Below are positions 31,959 to 42,181 of a DNA stretch of 64,000 nt, in pieces. The notes beneath the pieces are model-generated. The model did no database searches and was not told where the DNA came from. It saw nothing but the letters and a program-made list of their open reading frames with translations. The stretch is from NCBI RefSeq assembly GCF_001275135.1, contig NZ_LFQU01000019.1, positions 18,737 through 82,736 on the forward strand, read 5' to 3'. The DNA comes from Xylanibacter rarus. GTDB taxonomy: Bacteria > Bacteroidota > Bacteroidia > Bacteroidales > Bacteroidaceae. The translations under genes were made by a program, and so were the position numbers. Within the stretch, counting starts at the first letter, position 1. Every line of letters starts with the position of its first letter.

Positions 31959-34859
31959 ATGATGAAACATACTGTTTTGCTGACATTCTTTATGGCGCTG
32001 ACCGGTCTTTCGGCACACGCCGCCGGCTATGACGACAAGGCCATGCAGGTGAAGGAGATAAGGCTGAGTAACGGACTGACCGTGTGGATAAACGAAGACC
32101 ACTCGCTGCCTAAGGTGTTCGGCGCCGTGGTGGTGAAGGCAGGAGCTGCCGACAGCCCAAATACGGGCATTGCACACTATTTTGAGCATATGATGTTCAA
32201 GGGCACAGACAAGATTGGTACGGTGGACTATGAGAAGGAACGGCCGTGGCTCGACTCGATATCCGCCAAATACGACCAGCTGGCGCAGACCGCCGATGAG
32301 GCAACGCGCCGGCAGATACAGGCCGACATAAACCGGCTTGGGGCAAAGGCTGCCGAGTATGCCATACCCAACGAGTTCAGCAATCTTGTGTCGCGCTACG
32401 GAGGTTCGGGGCTTAACGCAGCAACGAGCCTCGACTATACCGTATATTACAACACGTTCCTGCCGCAGTATGTAGACCAGTGGGCGTCGCTCAACAGTGA
32501 ACGCCTTGTCAGTCCTGTGTTCCGCCTGTTTCAGAGCGAACTCGAAACCGTGTACGAAGAGAAAAGCATGTATTCCGACAATGTGCTGATGAGCGCATAC
32601 GAACGCGTGATGGAAAACTTCTTCGGCGGCACGCCTTATGCCTATCCGATAATAGGCAGCACCGAAAGCCTGAAGAATCCGCGGCTGAGCGAGATGCAAA
32701 GCTTCTACGACCGTTATTATGTGGCAGGAAACATGGCGCTGATACTTGCCGGCGATGTGTGCGCCGACTCCATAATGCCGCTTCTTGAACGCACTTTCGG
32801 ACGGATAAGGGCAGGCGAGGCTCCGGTGCGCAGCGAGTTTACGCCCGTGTCGCTCGCATCGCAGCCCGAAGTAAGGCTGCGCATACCTTATCCCATAGTT
32901 AAGGGCGAGCTTATGGCATTCCGCACACCGCCGCACGGGCATGCCGACGAGGCTGCGCTCGACATAGCCGTAAGACTGCTGACAAACAACTTTGGTTCGG
33001 GCAAGTTCGACTCTATAAGCAACAACGGCGGCGCGCTTATGGCCACGGCCATGACTGCCGCGCTGAAGGATGCCGGCATAACGTTTGTGGCGGGAGTGCC
33101 GAGTCTGCCGTTCGGCTCGCGCAAGAAACTTATGCGCAGGTGCATGGAGCAGGTGGACAAAGTGAAGAATGGCGACTTCGGCGACAGCGACCTGCAGGCG
33201 CTGAAGATGGAAGCCGGACGAGAGCTGAAGCGCAAGCTGGAAGATGCCGACAAACGTGGATGGATGATGGTTGAGGCTTACGGCAACGGCGAAGAATCAT
33301 GGGCGGAGTATCTTGCACGTGAGCAGGCTGTTGAGAATGTGAGCCGTGACGACGTGATGCGCGTGGCGCGCAAATATTTCAACAATGAATACATGGACTT
33401 CGTGAAGAAATACGGCAGCTATCCTTCCGACAAGGTGTCGCAGCCGGGATATAAGCCCATGCCTGCAAAGAACATAACGGCGCAATCGGCTTATGCCGCC
33501 ATGCTCGACTCAATGGGGCACAAGGATGTTGAGCCGCGCATAATCGACTTCGACCGTGACGCCTCTCGCATAAGTCTCGGCCGCATGGCAGAACTTTATG
33601 CCGTAAAGAATAACGTCAACGACGTGTTCACCCTGCAACTTATCTATCACAAGGGAAAGGTGGCCGACCCGCGTCTTGGGGTGCTCGAATCGTATATCGA
33701 CGCGCTCGGCACCGACTCGCTTACAAGTCAGCAGCTGCGCCGTGCCCTGCAGAACGTCGGTTCTACGCTCGGTTTCAGTGCCGGCAACAATTCGTTCACC
33801 ATATCCATGCAGGGCTTTGAGCGCAACCTTGAGCCTTCGTTGAGGCTGTTGGCCCATTTCCTCTCGTCGGTTAAGCCTGACAAGAAGCAGATGTCTGAAC
33901 TGAAACGTGCGTGGCGTCTTAACGACATGGCGTTTGTGAAAGACAATTCGAGCATTGCAAAGGCTGCACTGTCGAAGATAGTCTACAGCGACAAGTCGGC
34001 TTATCTCAACCGTGTGTCTGTCGGTGATGTCAAAAAGATGAAGCCCGAAGAACTTGTCAGCCTGTTTGACAGTCTGCAGAACGTGCAGTTGTCTGTCGTT
34101 TATTGCGGCAGCCGCGACGCGGCATCTGTGGGGCAGGAGGTCAGCCGTCTGTTGCCTGTTGACAAAGCTTGTGAGTCATATGCCGACACATACAAGCCGC
34201 TGATGCAGTATGACGCCCCGGCAGTGTATATATTAGACAACCCAAAGGCGCGCCAGACCGTAGTGGCCACATACACGCCGCTTGCCCCACTGTCATACCA
34301 GGGCGGGCGCACTTGTCTGCAGTTGTGGAGCCGCTATTTCGGAGGTGACATGTCGTCTGTGATGTTTCAGGATTTGCGCGAGCTGCGCTCGTTTGCCTAT
34401 TACGCTTACGGCACGACCGAGTTGCCGTCGCCCGTGCTTCATGCTGACGCTCCCGTAGGCTTCACTACAATGATGGGCACTCAAGCCGACAAGACGATGG
34501 AGGCAGTGGCAACGCTCGACAGTCTGTTTGCCTGCATGCCCGTGCGTGACAAAAACATGAGCGACGCCCGCCGCTCGATGCTCAACGGCATAAACAACGG
34601 TTATCCCTCGTTCCGCAGCATAGGTCAGACCATAGCCCTGTATCGTGCGCAAGGCTATAAGGCCGATCCTGACGCCGCCCTGGCGGAGTCGTTGAAGACC
34701 GTTACAGACGAGGATGTCTACGACTATTATAATAAAAATGTGAAAGGTCGTCCCTACATCCTGATTATTGTAGGCGACAAGTCGAAACTCGACATGCAGA
34801 AACTTTCAAAATACGGAAAGATAACAGAATTGAAGTTGGAGGAAATATACAGAATGTAA
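31959..34859 (+). CDS. M16-family zinc metallopeptidase (pitrilysin/insulinase type)
   Basis: A 966-residue periplasmic or outer-envelope peptidase with a signal peptide (residues 1-22). The inverted zinc motif is HYFEH (73-77), with the third ligand likely a Glu in SELETVYEEKSM. The protein has the two-copy M16 layout: an active N-terminal half (about 30-470) and an inactive C-terminal half. It should degrade peptides in the periplasm; the substrate is unknown. The ATG at 31962 could serve as well as the one at 31959. It is the first gene after a divergent promoter region and ends before an AT-rich repeat tract and terminator. Confidence 0.88.
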   Translation: MMKHTVLLTFFMALTGLSAHAAGYDDKAMQVKEIRLSNGLTVWINEDHSLPKVFGAVVVKAGAADSPNTGIAHYFEHMMFKGTDKIGTVDYEKERPWLDSISAKYDQLAQTADEATRRQIQADINRLGAKAAEYAIPNEFSNLVSRYGGSGLNAATSLDYTVYYNTFLPQYVDQWASLNSERLVSPVFRLFQSELETVYEEKSMYSDNVLMSAYERVMENFFGGTPYAYPIIGSTESLKNPRLSEMQSFYDRYYVAGNMALILAGDVCADSIMPLLERTFGRIRAGEAPVRSEFTPVSLASQPEVRLRIPYPIVKGELMAFRTPPHGHADEAALDIAVRLLTNNFGSGKFDSISNNGGALMATAMTAALKDAGITFVAGVPSLPFGSRKKLMRRCMEQVDKVKNGDFGDSDLQALKMEAGRELKRKLEDADKRGWMMVEAYGNGEESWAEYLAREQAVENVSRDDVMRVARKYFNNEYMDFVKKYGSYPSDKVSQPGYKPMPAKNITAQSAYAAMLDSMGHKDVEPRIIDFDRDASRISLGRMAELYAVKNNVNDVFTLQLIYHKGKVADPRLGVLESYIDALGTDSLTSQQLRRALQNVGSTLGFSAGNNSFTISMQGFERNLEPSLRLLAHFLSSVKPDKKQMSELKRAWRLNDMAFVKDNSSIAKAALSKIVYSDKSAYLNRVSVGDVKKMKPEELVSLFDSLQNVQLSVVYCGSRDAASVGQEVSRLLPVDKACESYADTYKPLMQYDAPAVYILDNPKARQTVVATYTPLAPLSYQGGRTCLQLWSRYFGGDMSSVMFQDLRELRSFAYYAYGTTELPSPVLHADAPVGFTTMMGTQADKTMEAVATLDSLFACMPVRDKNMSDARRSMLNGINNGYPSFRSIGQTIALYRAQGYKADPDAALAESLKTVTDEDVYDYYNKNVKGRPYILIIVGDKSKLDMQKLSKYGKITELKLEEIYRM

Positions 34860-34863
34860 TTTT

Positions 34864-35015
34864 TTAATTCATAATTCACAATTCATAATTCATAATTGGG
34901 AACGCTGATTTTAATTCATAATTCACAATTCATAATTGGAACTGATGATTTAAACTCATTCCTAATTATAAAGTGTAATCATAATTATCCATTCTCAATT
35001 CTCCATTCTCAATTA
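34864..35015. repeat. AATTCATAATTCAC-type AT-rich repeat tract
   Basis: Tandem copies of AATTCATAATTCACAATTC and related units, with two near-identical blocks about 50 bp apart, start 5 bp after the M16 stop. The same unit recurs at 45702-45744. Confidence 0.7.
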
Positions 35016-35017
35016 TA

Positions 35018-35052
35018 CAAAAAAATCCCGGCTTTTGGCCGGGACTTTTTTG
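35018..35052. terminator. Bidirectional terminator between convergent genes
   Basis: ACAAAAAA-TCCCGGC (to 35032) pairs with GCCGGGA-TTTTTTGT (from 35038) around a TTTTG loop, about 16 paired bases, giving U-tracts in both directions for the M16 and mdh genes. Confidence 0.85.
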
Positions 35053-35062
35053 TATAAATTAA

Positions 35063-36055
35063 TTACAGGTTCGGGTTAATCTTGTTCCACTCAGAGATTT
35101 CAGGAACGATGTTCAGAGTAACCAGCTCGTCGCGCATCTTGCAGAGGTGCTCGTAGCTAGCGTCGAGTTTAGCGTTCTCCTCAGCAGTTCCCTGCGGCAT
35201 CTCATAGTGAGCACCGGTTGTGTCGAGAGTAGTCTTCATAGCCATCATGATGTGGTTGTATTTCTCGTTAGAAACATAAGTTCCAACAGGGAAACGGAAA
35301 GGCTCGCCACCCATCACGGCACGAATCATCTCAACAGAGAGATAAGCCGGGCTCTGGAATGAAGAACGTCCGCGGAGCTCGATAATCTTGGCACCACCCT
35401 TAGTAACGTCAACCTTCATCTGCTCCCACTCCTCGTTTGTGAACTCAGGTGTGCCGATGATTTCTGTCAGAGGTTTGCCGTCGATAGTTACGTGTGAGCC
35501 GAATACTGCCATCTGCTCTCCGTGACCGCCGTATGTAGCGCAACCTTCGATCTCGCTCTGCATAACGTTGAACTTCTTTGCCAGTGCGCTCTGCAGACGT
35601 GTAGAGTCAAGAGCTGCAAGAGTTGTAACCTGTGAAGGTTTCAGGCCAGAGTACAGCAGAGTTACAAGACCTGTAAGGTCAGCCGGGTTGAAGATGATAA
35701 CAACGTGCTTAACGTCAGGGCAATATTCCTTGATGTTCTTGCCAAGTCCTTCAGCAATCTCGCAGTTGCCTTTCAGCAGGTCCTCGCGTGTCATGCCGGC
35801 CTTACGTGGAGCACCACCAGAAGAGATGATATACTTAGCGTTTGTGAAAGCTTCTTTTACATCAGTTGTAGCTGTTATCTTCACATCGCCGAAACCGCTC
35901 TGGCGCATTTCCTCAGCAACGCCTTCCGGTGAGAAAACGTCATAAAGGCAGATGTCGTTAGTCAGACCCATTGTGAGGGCTGTTTGAACCATGTTTGAAC
36001 CAATCATTCCGGCTGCGCCGACGATTGTAAGTTTTTCGTTAGTTAAGAATTTCAT
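35063..36055 (-). CDS. mdh: NAD-dependent malate dehydrogenase
   Basis: A 330-residue lactate/malate dehydrogenase interconverting malate and oxaloacetate in the cytoplasm. The Rossmann motif is VGAAGMIGSN (13-22); substrate-binding arginines lie in APRKAGMTRED (about 81-91), NPAD follows, and the catalytic His is in YGGHGEQM (about 173-180). It is convergent with the M16 gene and divergent from the TPR regulator. A -7-like box (TAAATTTG on the minus strand) is at 36172-36179. The M/G composition of the P-loop and NPAD rather than NPVD are family variations and not defects. Confidence 0.9.
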   Translation of the reverse strand: MKFLTNEKLTIVGAAGMIGSNMVQTALTMGLTNDICLYDVFSPEGVAEEMRQSGFGDVKITATTDVKEAFTNAKYIISSGGAPRKAGMTREDLLKGNCEIAEGLGKNIKEYCPDVKHVVIIFNPADLTGLVTLLYSGLKPSQVTTLAALDSTRLQSALAKKFNVMQSEIEGCATYGGHGEQMAVFGSHVTIDGKPLTEIIGTPEFTNEEWEQMKVDVTKGGAKIIELRGRSSFQSPAYLSVEMIRAVMGGEPFRFPVGTYVSNEKYNHIMMAMKTTLDTTGAHYEMPQGTAEENAKLDASYEHLCKMRDELVTLNIVPEISEWNKINPNL

Positions 36056-36532
36056 AATAACTTGTGTTTTATTATTGTTAAGACATTCAATTGTCCTTGT
36101 TTTTTACCGTAATCGCAGGCATGGTGTGTCATACCTCTTTTTTAATAGTCCGATATGCGGCTTTACTTTTGCAAATTTAGTAAAAAGAATGGATATAAAA
36201 TATTTATTAGTATTTTAGTTTGTTATTAAATTTAAAAAGACATATCTTTGTAATGTCTATTTTGCAAAATCATATAAAATATTATGTGATTTCGTCTAAA
36301 ATGGGCAAGCCTGCCCTTATATAGGGTACATACTGTGTCTCCAGGCGTCCTTAATCGTCAGGAGATGTCCGGCTGTGCCGGCTTGCAGACCATAAATCGT
36401 GACGGGAGTTTCGGCTCATCCTATTTTAATATATATGGTGGTTCCGGATGTCATGGCTTGCAGCTGCACAGATGTCAGTATGGCGTGTGTTGTATTCATA
36501 TTGTATGTTTTGCTTTTCTTGTCAGTAATATT
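36056..36532. other. Divergent intergenic region between mdh and the TPR regulator
   Basis: 477 bp. It holds the mdh -7 box at 36172-36179. The regulator frame stays open upstream to 36335, but the region lacks a coding look and the signal peptide starts at 36533. No RNA element was recognised. Confidence 0.5.
36172..36179 (-). promoter_or_regulatory. Bacteroidetes -7 box (TAAATTTG) for mdh
   Basis: The minus strand reads TAAATTTG, matching TAnnTTTG, 116 bases before the mdh start. Confidence 0.4.
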
Positions 36533-38155
36533 ATGAAAAGATTTTGCTTTTTGCTGGTGTTGTTGCTTCATGTTGTCTGCATGCATGCCTTGTATCGGGA
36601 GTTTGAAGGCAGGACTCACTATGAGGACTCTCTGCTGGAAACAGCCAAGAGACTGTCGGACAAGCGTAATTATAAAGAGTCTTTTGAGGTGCTGACAAAG
36701 CTGCGTGAGATGGCTGAACGCAAGAACGATTACGAGATGGTGTTCCATTGTCATATCAACTGGGCGTTCAATCTTGCCGAGATGCTCAATTATGACGACG
36801 CTTTAGACTATCTGTCGAAGGCATATAAGATTTCGGTGGAGAAACTCAGCAAGCGCGAGGAGATGTCAACCCTGAACAACATGGCATATCTTTACCTGAA
36901 AAGCAACAAGTATTTGCAGGCAAACGAATATTTCAAGCGCAACTATAATTATGCAAAAGAGATAAAGGATACAACCTTTCTGCGGGGATCTGCGCTCAAC
37001 GTGGCCATTTCGGCGATAGATATGGGCAATCTTGAGGAGTGTAGGGTATATATGAATATAACCGAGCAGCTGGTTAAGCCCAATACAGAGGAATGGATGT
37101 CCCTGCAAGCCCTGAAGACTGACTATTTGTTTGAGACGCATCAGTATAAAGCTCTCATATCTTTTGCAAAACGTGTCATAAAGATGAACCTGTATCCGGA
37201 TATAAGGCAGGACATAAGAATAAATATGTGTAAGGCCTATATCGAGATGAGAGACTATGACAGTGCAGTGGCAATGGCTAATGAAGGCATCGCTAACGAG
37301 ACTGACCTTGTCAGAAAGCAGCCTTTCTATGAAATTCTCAGTGAGGCATATCTTTGCATGAAACAATATAATCTTGCGTTTGCATACAAAGACTCGTTCA
37401 TCGTAGCCAAAGACTCCATGCAGGTGCGTATCGACAGGGTGGCTTTCGAAAACAGCAGTATTCAGTTTGAACTGCTTAGGAAGGAGAAAGAGATAAGTGA
37501 ATATCATGCCCGGGAAACCCGCACGCAGATTCTGATTGTCTTTATCGTGGTGCTGGTTGTCGTGCTGATATGGGCCTTGTCTAACCACATGGTTAAGGTG
37601 AAGCAGCGTCAGAAGATTGTGGAGCTTCAGCTCGAACAGGAGAAGAAAAATCAGGAACTGCTGGCGAAGAAACTTGAAGAGCAGGAGGCACAGAGCATGC
37701 TTGACCAGAAAGATTTTCAGCTTCAGCTTGAGAAGAAGAACCGCGAACTGATGTCTAAGGCTCTGTTCATGGCAAACAGAAACGAGGCCGTGCTGAATAT
37801 TATAGACTCTTTGTCGAAGGATGTGAACATCGAAAAGAACTCACAGCTCGATTTAAATATCCGTGAACTCAAGTCGCATCTTTCTGAAAATAAAGAATGG
37901 AGCTATTTTACAACTTATTTTGAAGAATCTAACAAAGAATTTGTCCTTCGGCTTAAAGAAAAGCATCCTAATCTTACCGCAAATGAGATAAGATTTATTT
38001 CTTTGGTGTATATCGGCCTGAATAATAAGGAAATATCCTCCCTTTTGAACATAACATCGGAGTATTGCAAAAAGAAAAAACAGAAAATTGCAAGAAAAAT
38101 GGGACTTGAAGATACACATTCTATGTATCAATATCTTTTTTCTTTTAATGTGTAA
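36533..38155 (+). CDS. TPR-domain membrane sensor with C-terminal HTH (SusR/LuxR-like regulator)
   Basis: A 540-residue protein starting at the ATG at 36533, which opens a good signal peptide (MKRFCFLLVLLLHVV). Tetratricopeptide-type helical repeats fill about 25-325 in the periplasm, one membrane helix follows (about 335-355: ILIVFIVVLVVVLIWAL), then a long coiled coil (about 360-430) and a C-terminal helix-turn-helix (NLTANEIRFISLVYIGLNNK, EISSLLNITSEYCKKKK). This layout is a recurring Bacteroidetes one-component sensor. It sits 129 bp upstream of the large LRR gene on the same strand, so regulation of that gene is plausible. The in-frame extension to 36335 has no start support. Confidence 0.82.
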   Translation: MKRFCFLLVLLLHVVCMHALYREFEGRTHYEDSLLETAKRLSDKRNYKESFEVLTKLREMAERKNDYEMVFHCHINWAFNLAEMLNYDDALDYLSKAYKISVEKLSKREEMSTLNNMAYLYLKSNKYLQANEYFKRNYNYAKEIKDTTFLRGSALNVAISAIDMGNLEECRVYMNITEQLVKPNTEEWMSLQALKTDYLFETHQYKALISFAKRVIKMNLYPDIRQDIRINMCKAYIEMRDYDSAVAMANEGIANETDLVRKQPFYEILSEAYLCMKQYNLAFAYKDSFIVAKDSMQVRIDRVAFENSSIQFELLRKEKEISEYHARETRTQILIVFIVVLVVVLIWALSNHMVKVKQRQKIVELQLEQEKKNQELLAKKLEEQEAQSMLDQKDFQLQLEKKNRELMSKALFMANRNEAVLNIIDSLSKDVNIEKNSQLDLNIRELKSHLSENKEWSYFTTYFEESNKEFVLRLKEKHPNLTANEIRFISLVYIGLNNKEISSLLNITSEYCKKKKQKIARKMGLEDTHSMYQYLFSFNV

Positions 38156-38234
38156 CCTCCTGTTTTTAGGGCAAAAAAGAGATATATCCCCATAAAAACA
38201 CTACTAGGGTCCCCTTTTTATCCCCCTAATAAGC

Positions 38235-38265
38235 TTGAAGTTTAATCAGAATGTGCCTATCTTTG
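38235..38265 (+). promoter_or_regulatory. Bacteroidetes promoter for the LRR surface protein gene
   Basis: TTG (38235-38237) is 20 bases before TATCTTTG (38258-38265). The start codon lies 20 bases beyond the -7 box, giving a very short leader. Confidence 0.6.
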
Positions 38266-38284
38266 GAGCGAATTAAATTTTTTA

Positions 38285-41200
38285 ATGCTTATGAAGAATT
38301 TGTTTACAAGCAGGGGAACTGATAACAGGTTGTTGTCTACCCTTTTGATGTTGTTGGTGGCGTTGTGGACTGTTCCACATTATAGTAATGCCATGAACGT
38401 TCAGGCTCCTGACGGAGAGGACGAGTGCGTATTGGATCTGAAAACTGCAGGAACGACAATCTCATTCAATGTTGGTACGTCTGATGCTGAGAGTGGTTCT
38501 ATCAAGGTTGACTTCGGTGGTGGTAATGTAAAAGATTATGAAATAGGAAAAAAGGATACCATATTGATAGATGGGGAAGTAAGTGATGGCAGCGTTAAGG
38601 TTTATGGAAGCAAGACGCTCATAACATTTCTCTATTGCCCAATGGTTTCTTTGACGGGATTAAACGTGTCAAACTGCGAAAACCTAGAAATGCTTAGTTG
38701 CTATGGAAATGGCTTGTCTGTATTGGATTTGACAAAGAACAGCAAACTTTATTATATTGATTGTGGACACAATGTCTTGTCGGAGTTGGATTTAACACAA
38801 AATCCTGCACTTCTTTATGTTGATTGTCAAGATAACCGTCTTAAGAGTTTGGACATAACAAAGAACGAGGAACTTTTGTATCTTTATGCTCAGACAAATT
38901 TTGAAATGGGGAATATTGATTTCTCTCATAACAAGAAAATACGTGAGATTCTTGCCTATGGCTCTACTAATATGACAAGTCTTGATGTCTCGAATAATCT
39001 TGATTTGTTACGTCTTTCTGTAGATCAAACAGGGCTGTCAACACTTGATTTGAGTAAAAATACGGAATTGTTAATACTTAATATCGGTCTTACAAAAATA
39101 ACTTCAATCGATTTGAGTAAAAATACGAAATTGAGAGAGTTGTATCTTGATCAAAGAAGCCCATATGAATATCGTCATAAAACACTTGATTTGAGCAATA
39201 ATCCTGAATTGATTAGATTATTTGCTTCTGATAATGATTTTACTGAGTTGGATCTTTCTAAGAATCCAAAATTACAGTCTCTGTTTATTAATGGCAATAA
39301 TCTGAAAAATCTTGATCTTTCTAATAATCAAGAGGTTATTGAGTTGATGATTAGGAATAATAATTTTACTTTTAATACATTGCCTTTGGCTTATGATGCA
39401 TTAAATAATTATTCGTATTATCCTCAAAAAGAAATGGCTGTTAATAAAGAACTTTCTATAGAAGAAACTTTAGATCTTTCAAAGGATGTATATGATTCTG
39501 AACATGAAACAACAGTTACTGTTTACCTTACAGATAGCAATAGTCCTTATGGCTCAAGCACAAGACTTACTGAAGGTACAGATTATACATATGATAAGGG
39601 CGTAATTACATTTTTGAAAGCTCAAAGTGATAGTGTTTATTGTACTTTTAGGAATGATAAATATCCAGGCCTTGAATTAAAAACAATCCGTTTCCTCGTT
39701 TTGAATCCTGAGGATGTTGGTAAGTCAACACTTGCGGTTGATATGACTACTGGTATGACTGTTGGTGAGACATTTGCAATGAACTTGTCTACATTCGGTA
39801 AAGATGAAAAGGTGGAAGTTGACTTTGGCGACGGTGAACTTAAAGAGTTTACTCTGTCTGATGCACTGCAGAAGGTTAGCGGCGAAGTTAAGGGTGCAAA
39901 CATAAAGGTTTATACGGCTTCTGGTGTTCAGCTTAAAGACTTTGATGCTTCAGGAATGAAACTTACCAGTGCGAATATATTTAAATCCAAGGCTATAAGA
40001 AATCTTAATCTTAATAATAATGAGCTTTCTGAAATAGACCTGTCTGGTAATTTGAAATTTAATTCTGTTCAGCTTGACAACAATAAACTTACAACTTTGA
40101 GCTTAAGAGCGCTTACGAACACTAAGATGCTTAGTTGTGATAACAACCAACTTGAGAGTATAGTCTTTGAGTCTTCAGCTCCGGTACTGGCTGATATCAG
40201 CTGTTCTGGTAATAAACTTAAGAACCTGTCTTTCTTAAGCAGAGCATCTTCTGTAGAGTTTCTGGATTTCTCTCATAATGAGATTTCGGAGTATATGTTT
40301 ATTAATTTAAGAAACATCGTTGACCTTAATATGTCATATAATAAGTTTAAAACTGTAGATTTGCAGTATAATATTAAACTTGAAAAATTGAACATTGAAG
40401 GAAACTACTTTACATACAGCACACTTCCTCTGACTACGGCTCAGGAGTTTGCTTATGGTAATCAGAATCCTGTAACTATTGCAGAAAAATCATTCATGGT
40501 AGATTTGTCTAAGGAGACAACGTTTAAGGGTAAGAATACCAAGTTTACATGGAAGACTGAAAGCGGAAATGTAATGGAAGAAGGTGTAGACTACAGCATT
40601 GAAAATGGTATTACTACATTCTTAAAAGTACAGGAAGAGAAAGTATATGCAGAGCTGACAAACGAGGCTTATCCTGATCTGACTCTTACAACAACTCTTG
40701 TTGAAACTTCAAGCAAGCCGCAAGAAGTGTTGGCTGGCTTTGTTGGTGCCGGTGAAGTGGGTTCTGAAGTAAGGATGATATTGGCTGCCAAGACTCCTAA
40801 GACTATTTATGTAGATTTCGGTGACGGTAAATTGGCTGAATGTATGTTGGGTAGTGGAAATACAACATTGACATCACAACTTGGCGCCAACAAGAACATA
40901 ACAATTTATGGCTATGATGAGTCTTATAGTGATATTACTGTCCTGAGTATGTCTAATGTTGCTTTGGAAAAAGTTGATATATCTAAGCTGAAAGATTTGA
41001 CTACGCTGACATTATCCAACGCAGGTTTAACAGAGATTGATTTGAATAATAATACTCTCCTTGAGTTCTTGACATTGGCTGACTGCAACCTGGAGCAGAT
41101 AGACTTGTCTAAGCTTACCAATCTTACAAACGTGTCATTAAGTAATAACAAGCTTTCGGCAATAGACCTTAGCAACAATACAAAGTTGGCAACACTGCAA

Positions 41201-41956
41201 CTTGGTGGCAATAATTTTGAAACTTTAGTTCTCCCTGAGCTTCCTGCATTGTATCAGCTGAGTGTTTCTGATAATAAACTGAAGACTCTTGATGTTACTA
41301 ATTGCCCGATATTACGCGAGCTTTATTGCAATGGTAATAACCTTTCTTCTCTCGATATGTCTGGTCAGACGGGTAAGTTCAGTATGGTATACGCTTACGA
41401 CAACAACTTTAAGTTCAGCACTCTGCCTGTATTCGACATCCATAACCCGATGAACTATAAGTATACTCCTCAGAAGGACGTTGAGATTACTGTTGACGGT
41501 GGTAAGGTTGACCTGAGCAGCGAGTATATGGTGGCTGAGAATCCTACAGTTTACACATGGACAACAGAATCAGGCGCAACTCTCGTTGAGGGCACTGACT
41601 ATACTATTGACAACGGCGTTACAACATTCATGAAGAACTTCGACGAGAATGTTTACTGCTCTATGACCAATGCGGCTTATCCTGAACTGACGCTGAAGAC
41701 TATAGGCGTTAAGCCTGAGACAACAGGTATCGGCGGAATAACTTCAGGCGAAGGCATTAAGGTTGAAAACGGAAACATCGTGATCACTGTTGACGGCGAG
41801 GCTAAGGTGCTCGTATACAACACAGCCGGCATGATGGTGCGTTCATTCGACGTTGAGGGCGGAACCGTTGTAGTAGATGGTCTGGCAGGCGGCGTTTACA
41901 TGATAGACGTAAGATGCGGCAGCCAGCGCATAGTTAAGAAAGTTATGCTTAAATAA
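38285..41956 (+). CDS. Large leucine-rich-repeat surface protein with T9SS sorting domain
   Basis: A 1223-residue protein with an N-terminal hydrophobic signal segment (about 15-37) and three blocks of bacterial leucine-rich repeats (L-x-x-L-D-L-S-x-N-x-x-L type, for example LDLSNNPELIRLFASDND). Each block is followed by a beta-sandwich-like linker ending in a repeated motif (VYCTFRNDKYPGLELKT, VYAELTNEAYPDLTLTT, VYCSMTNAAYPELTLKT), so the chain is a threefold module array. The last 70 residues form a T9SS sorting domain (VLVYNTAGMMVRSFDVEGGT, ending RIVKKVMLK). A role in adhesion or ligand binding at the surface is inferred. The ATG at 38291 is an alternative start. Base composition is AT-rich in the first blocks and GC-rich in the 3' end. 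Confidence 0.85.
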   Translation: MLMKNLFTSRGTDNRLLSTLLMLLVALWTVPHYSNAMNVQAPDGEDECVLDLKTAGTTISFNVGTSDAESGSIKVDFGGGNVKDYEIGKKDTILIDGEVSDGSVKVYGSKTLITFLYCPMVSLTGLNVSNCENLEMLSCYGNGLSVLDLTKNSKLYYIDCGHNVLSELDLTQNPALLYVDCQDNRLKSLDITKNEELLYLYAQTNFEMGNIDFSHNKKIREILAYGSTNMTSLDVSNNLDLLRLSVDQTGLSTLDLSKNTELLILNIGLTKITSIDLSKNTKLRELYLDQRSPYEYRHKTLDLSNNPELIRLFASDNDFTELDLSKNPKLQSLFINGNNLKNLDLSNNQEVIELMIRNNNFTFNTLPLAYDALNNYSYYPQKEMAVNKELSIEETLDLSKDVYDSEHETTVTVYLTDSNSPYGSSTRLTEGTDYTYDKGVITFLKAQSDSVYCTFRNDKYPGLELKTIRFLVLNPEDVGKSTLAVDMTTGMTVGETFAMNLSTFGKDEKVEVDFGDGELKEFTLSDALQKVSGEVKGANIKVYTASGVQLKDFDASGMKLTSANIFKSKAIRNLNLNNNELSEIDLSGNLKFNSVQLDNNKLTTLSLRALTNTKMLSCDNNQLESIVFESSAPVLADISCSGNKLKNLSFLSRASSVEFLDFSHNEISEYMFINLRNIVDLNMSYNKFKTVDLQYNIKLEKLNIEGNYFTYSTLPLTTAQEFAYGNQNPVTIAEKSFMVDLSKETTFKGKNTKFTWKTESGNVMEEGVDYSIENGITTFLKVQEEKVYAELTNEAYPDLTLTTTLVETSSKPQEVLAGFVGAGEVGSEVRMILAAKTPKTIYVDFGDGKLAECMLGSGNTTLTSQLGANKNITIYGYDESYSDITVLSMSNVALEKVDISKLKDLTTLTLSNAGLTEIDLNNNTLLEFLTLADCNLEQIDLSKLTNLTNVSLSNNKLSAIDLSNNTKLATLQLGGNNFETLVLPELPALYQLSVSDNKLKTLDVTNCPILRELYCNGNNLSSLDMSGQTGKFSMVYAYDNNFKFSTLPVFDIHNPMNYKYTPQKDVEITVDGGKVDLSSEYMVAENPTVYTWTTESGATLVEGTDYTIDNGVTTFMKNFDENVYCSMTNAAYPELTLKTIGVKPETTGIGGITSGEGIKVENGNIVITVDGEAKVLVYNTAGMMVRSFDVEGGTVVVDGLAGGVYMIDVRCGSQRIVKKVMLK

Positions 41957-41995
41957 GTTTTTTAGGTTCTTAATGTAGTAAATTTTTCTGTGATG

Positions 41996-42035
41996 TCAGC
42001 GGGCAGGGGTTATCCCTTGTCCGCTGATTCTTTTT
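41996..42035 (+). terminator. Intrinsic terminator after the LRR gene
   Basis: TCAGCGG (41996-42002) pairs with CCGCTGA (42021-42027), with inner GGG/CCC pairs, followed by a T-rich tract. Confidence 0.75.
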
Positions 42036-42181
42036 GTCTTAATCCTAAAAATGCTAAGTGTAGATGCAAACGGCTTCTAAGGTATCTGCTAAAAAATAAT
42101 CAGGTTATTTCTGTTTTAGTTTGCTGTTAAGTCTAAAAAGAATTATCTTTGTTCAGACTATTCTGAAAAATCTTATTCATT

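Noticed and set aside
36335-36532. Upstream extension of the TPR regulator
   Set aside because: The signal peptide begins at 36533 and the extra codons do not look like protein.
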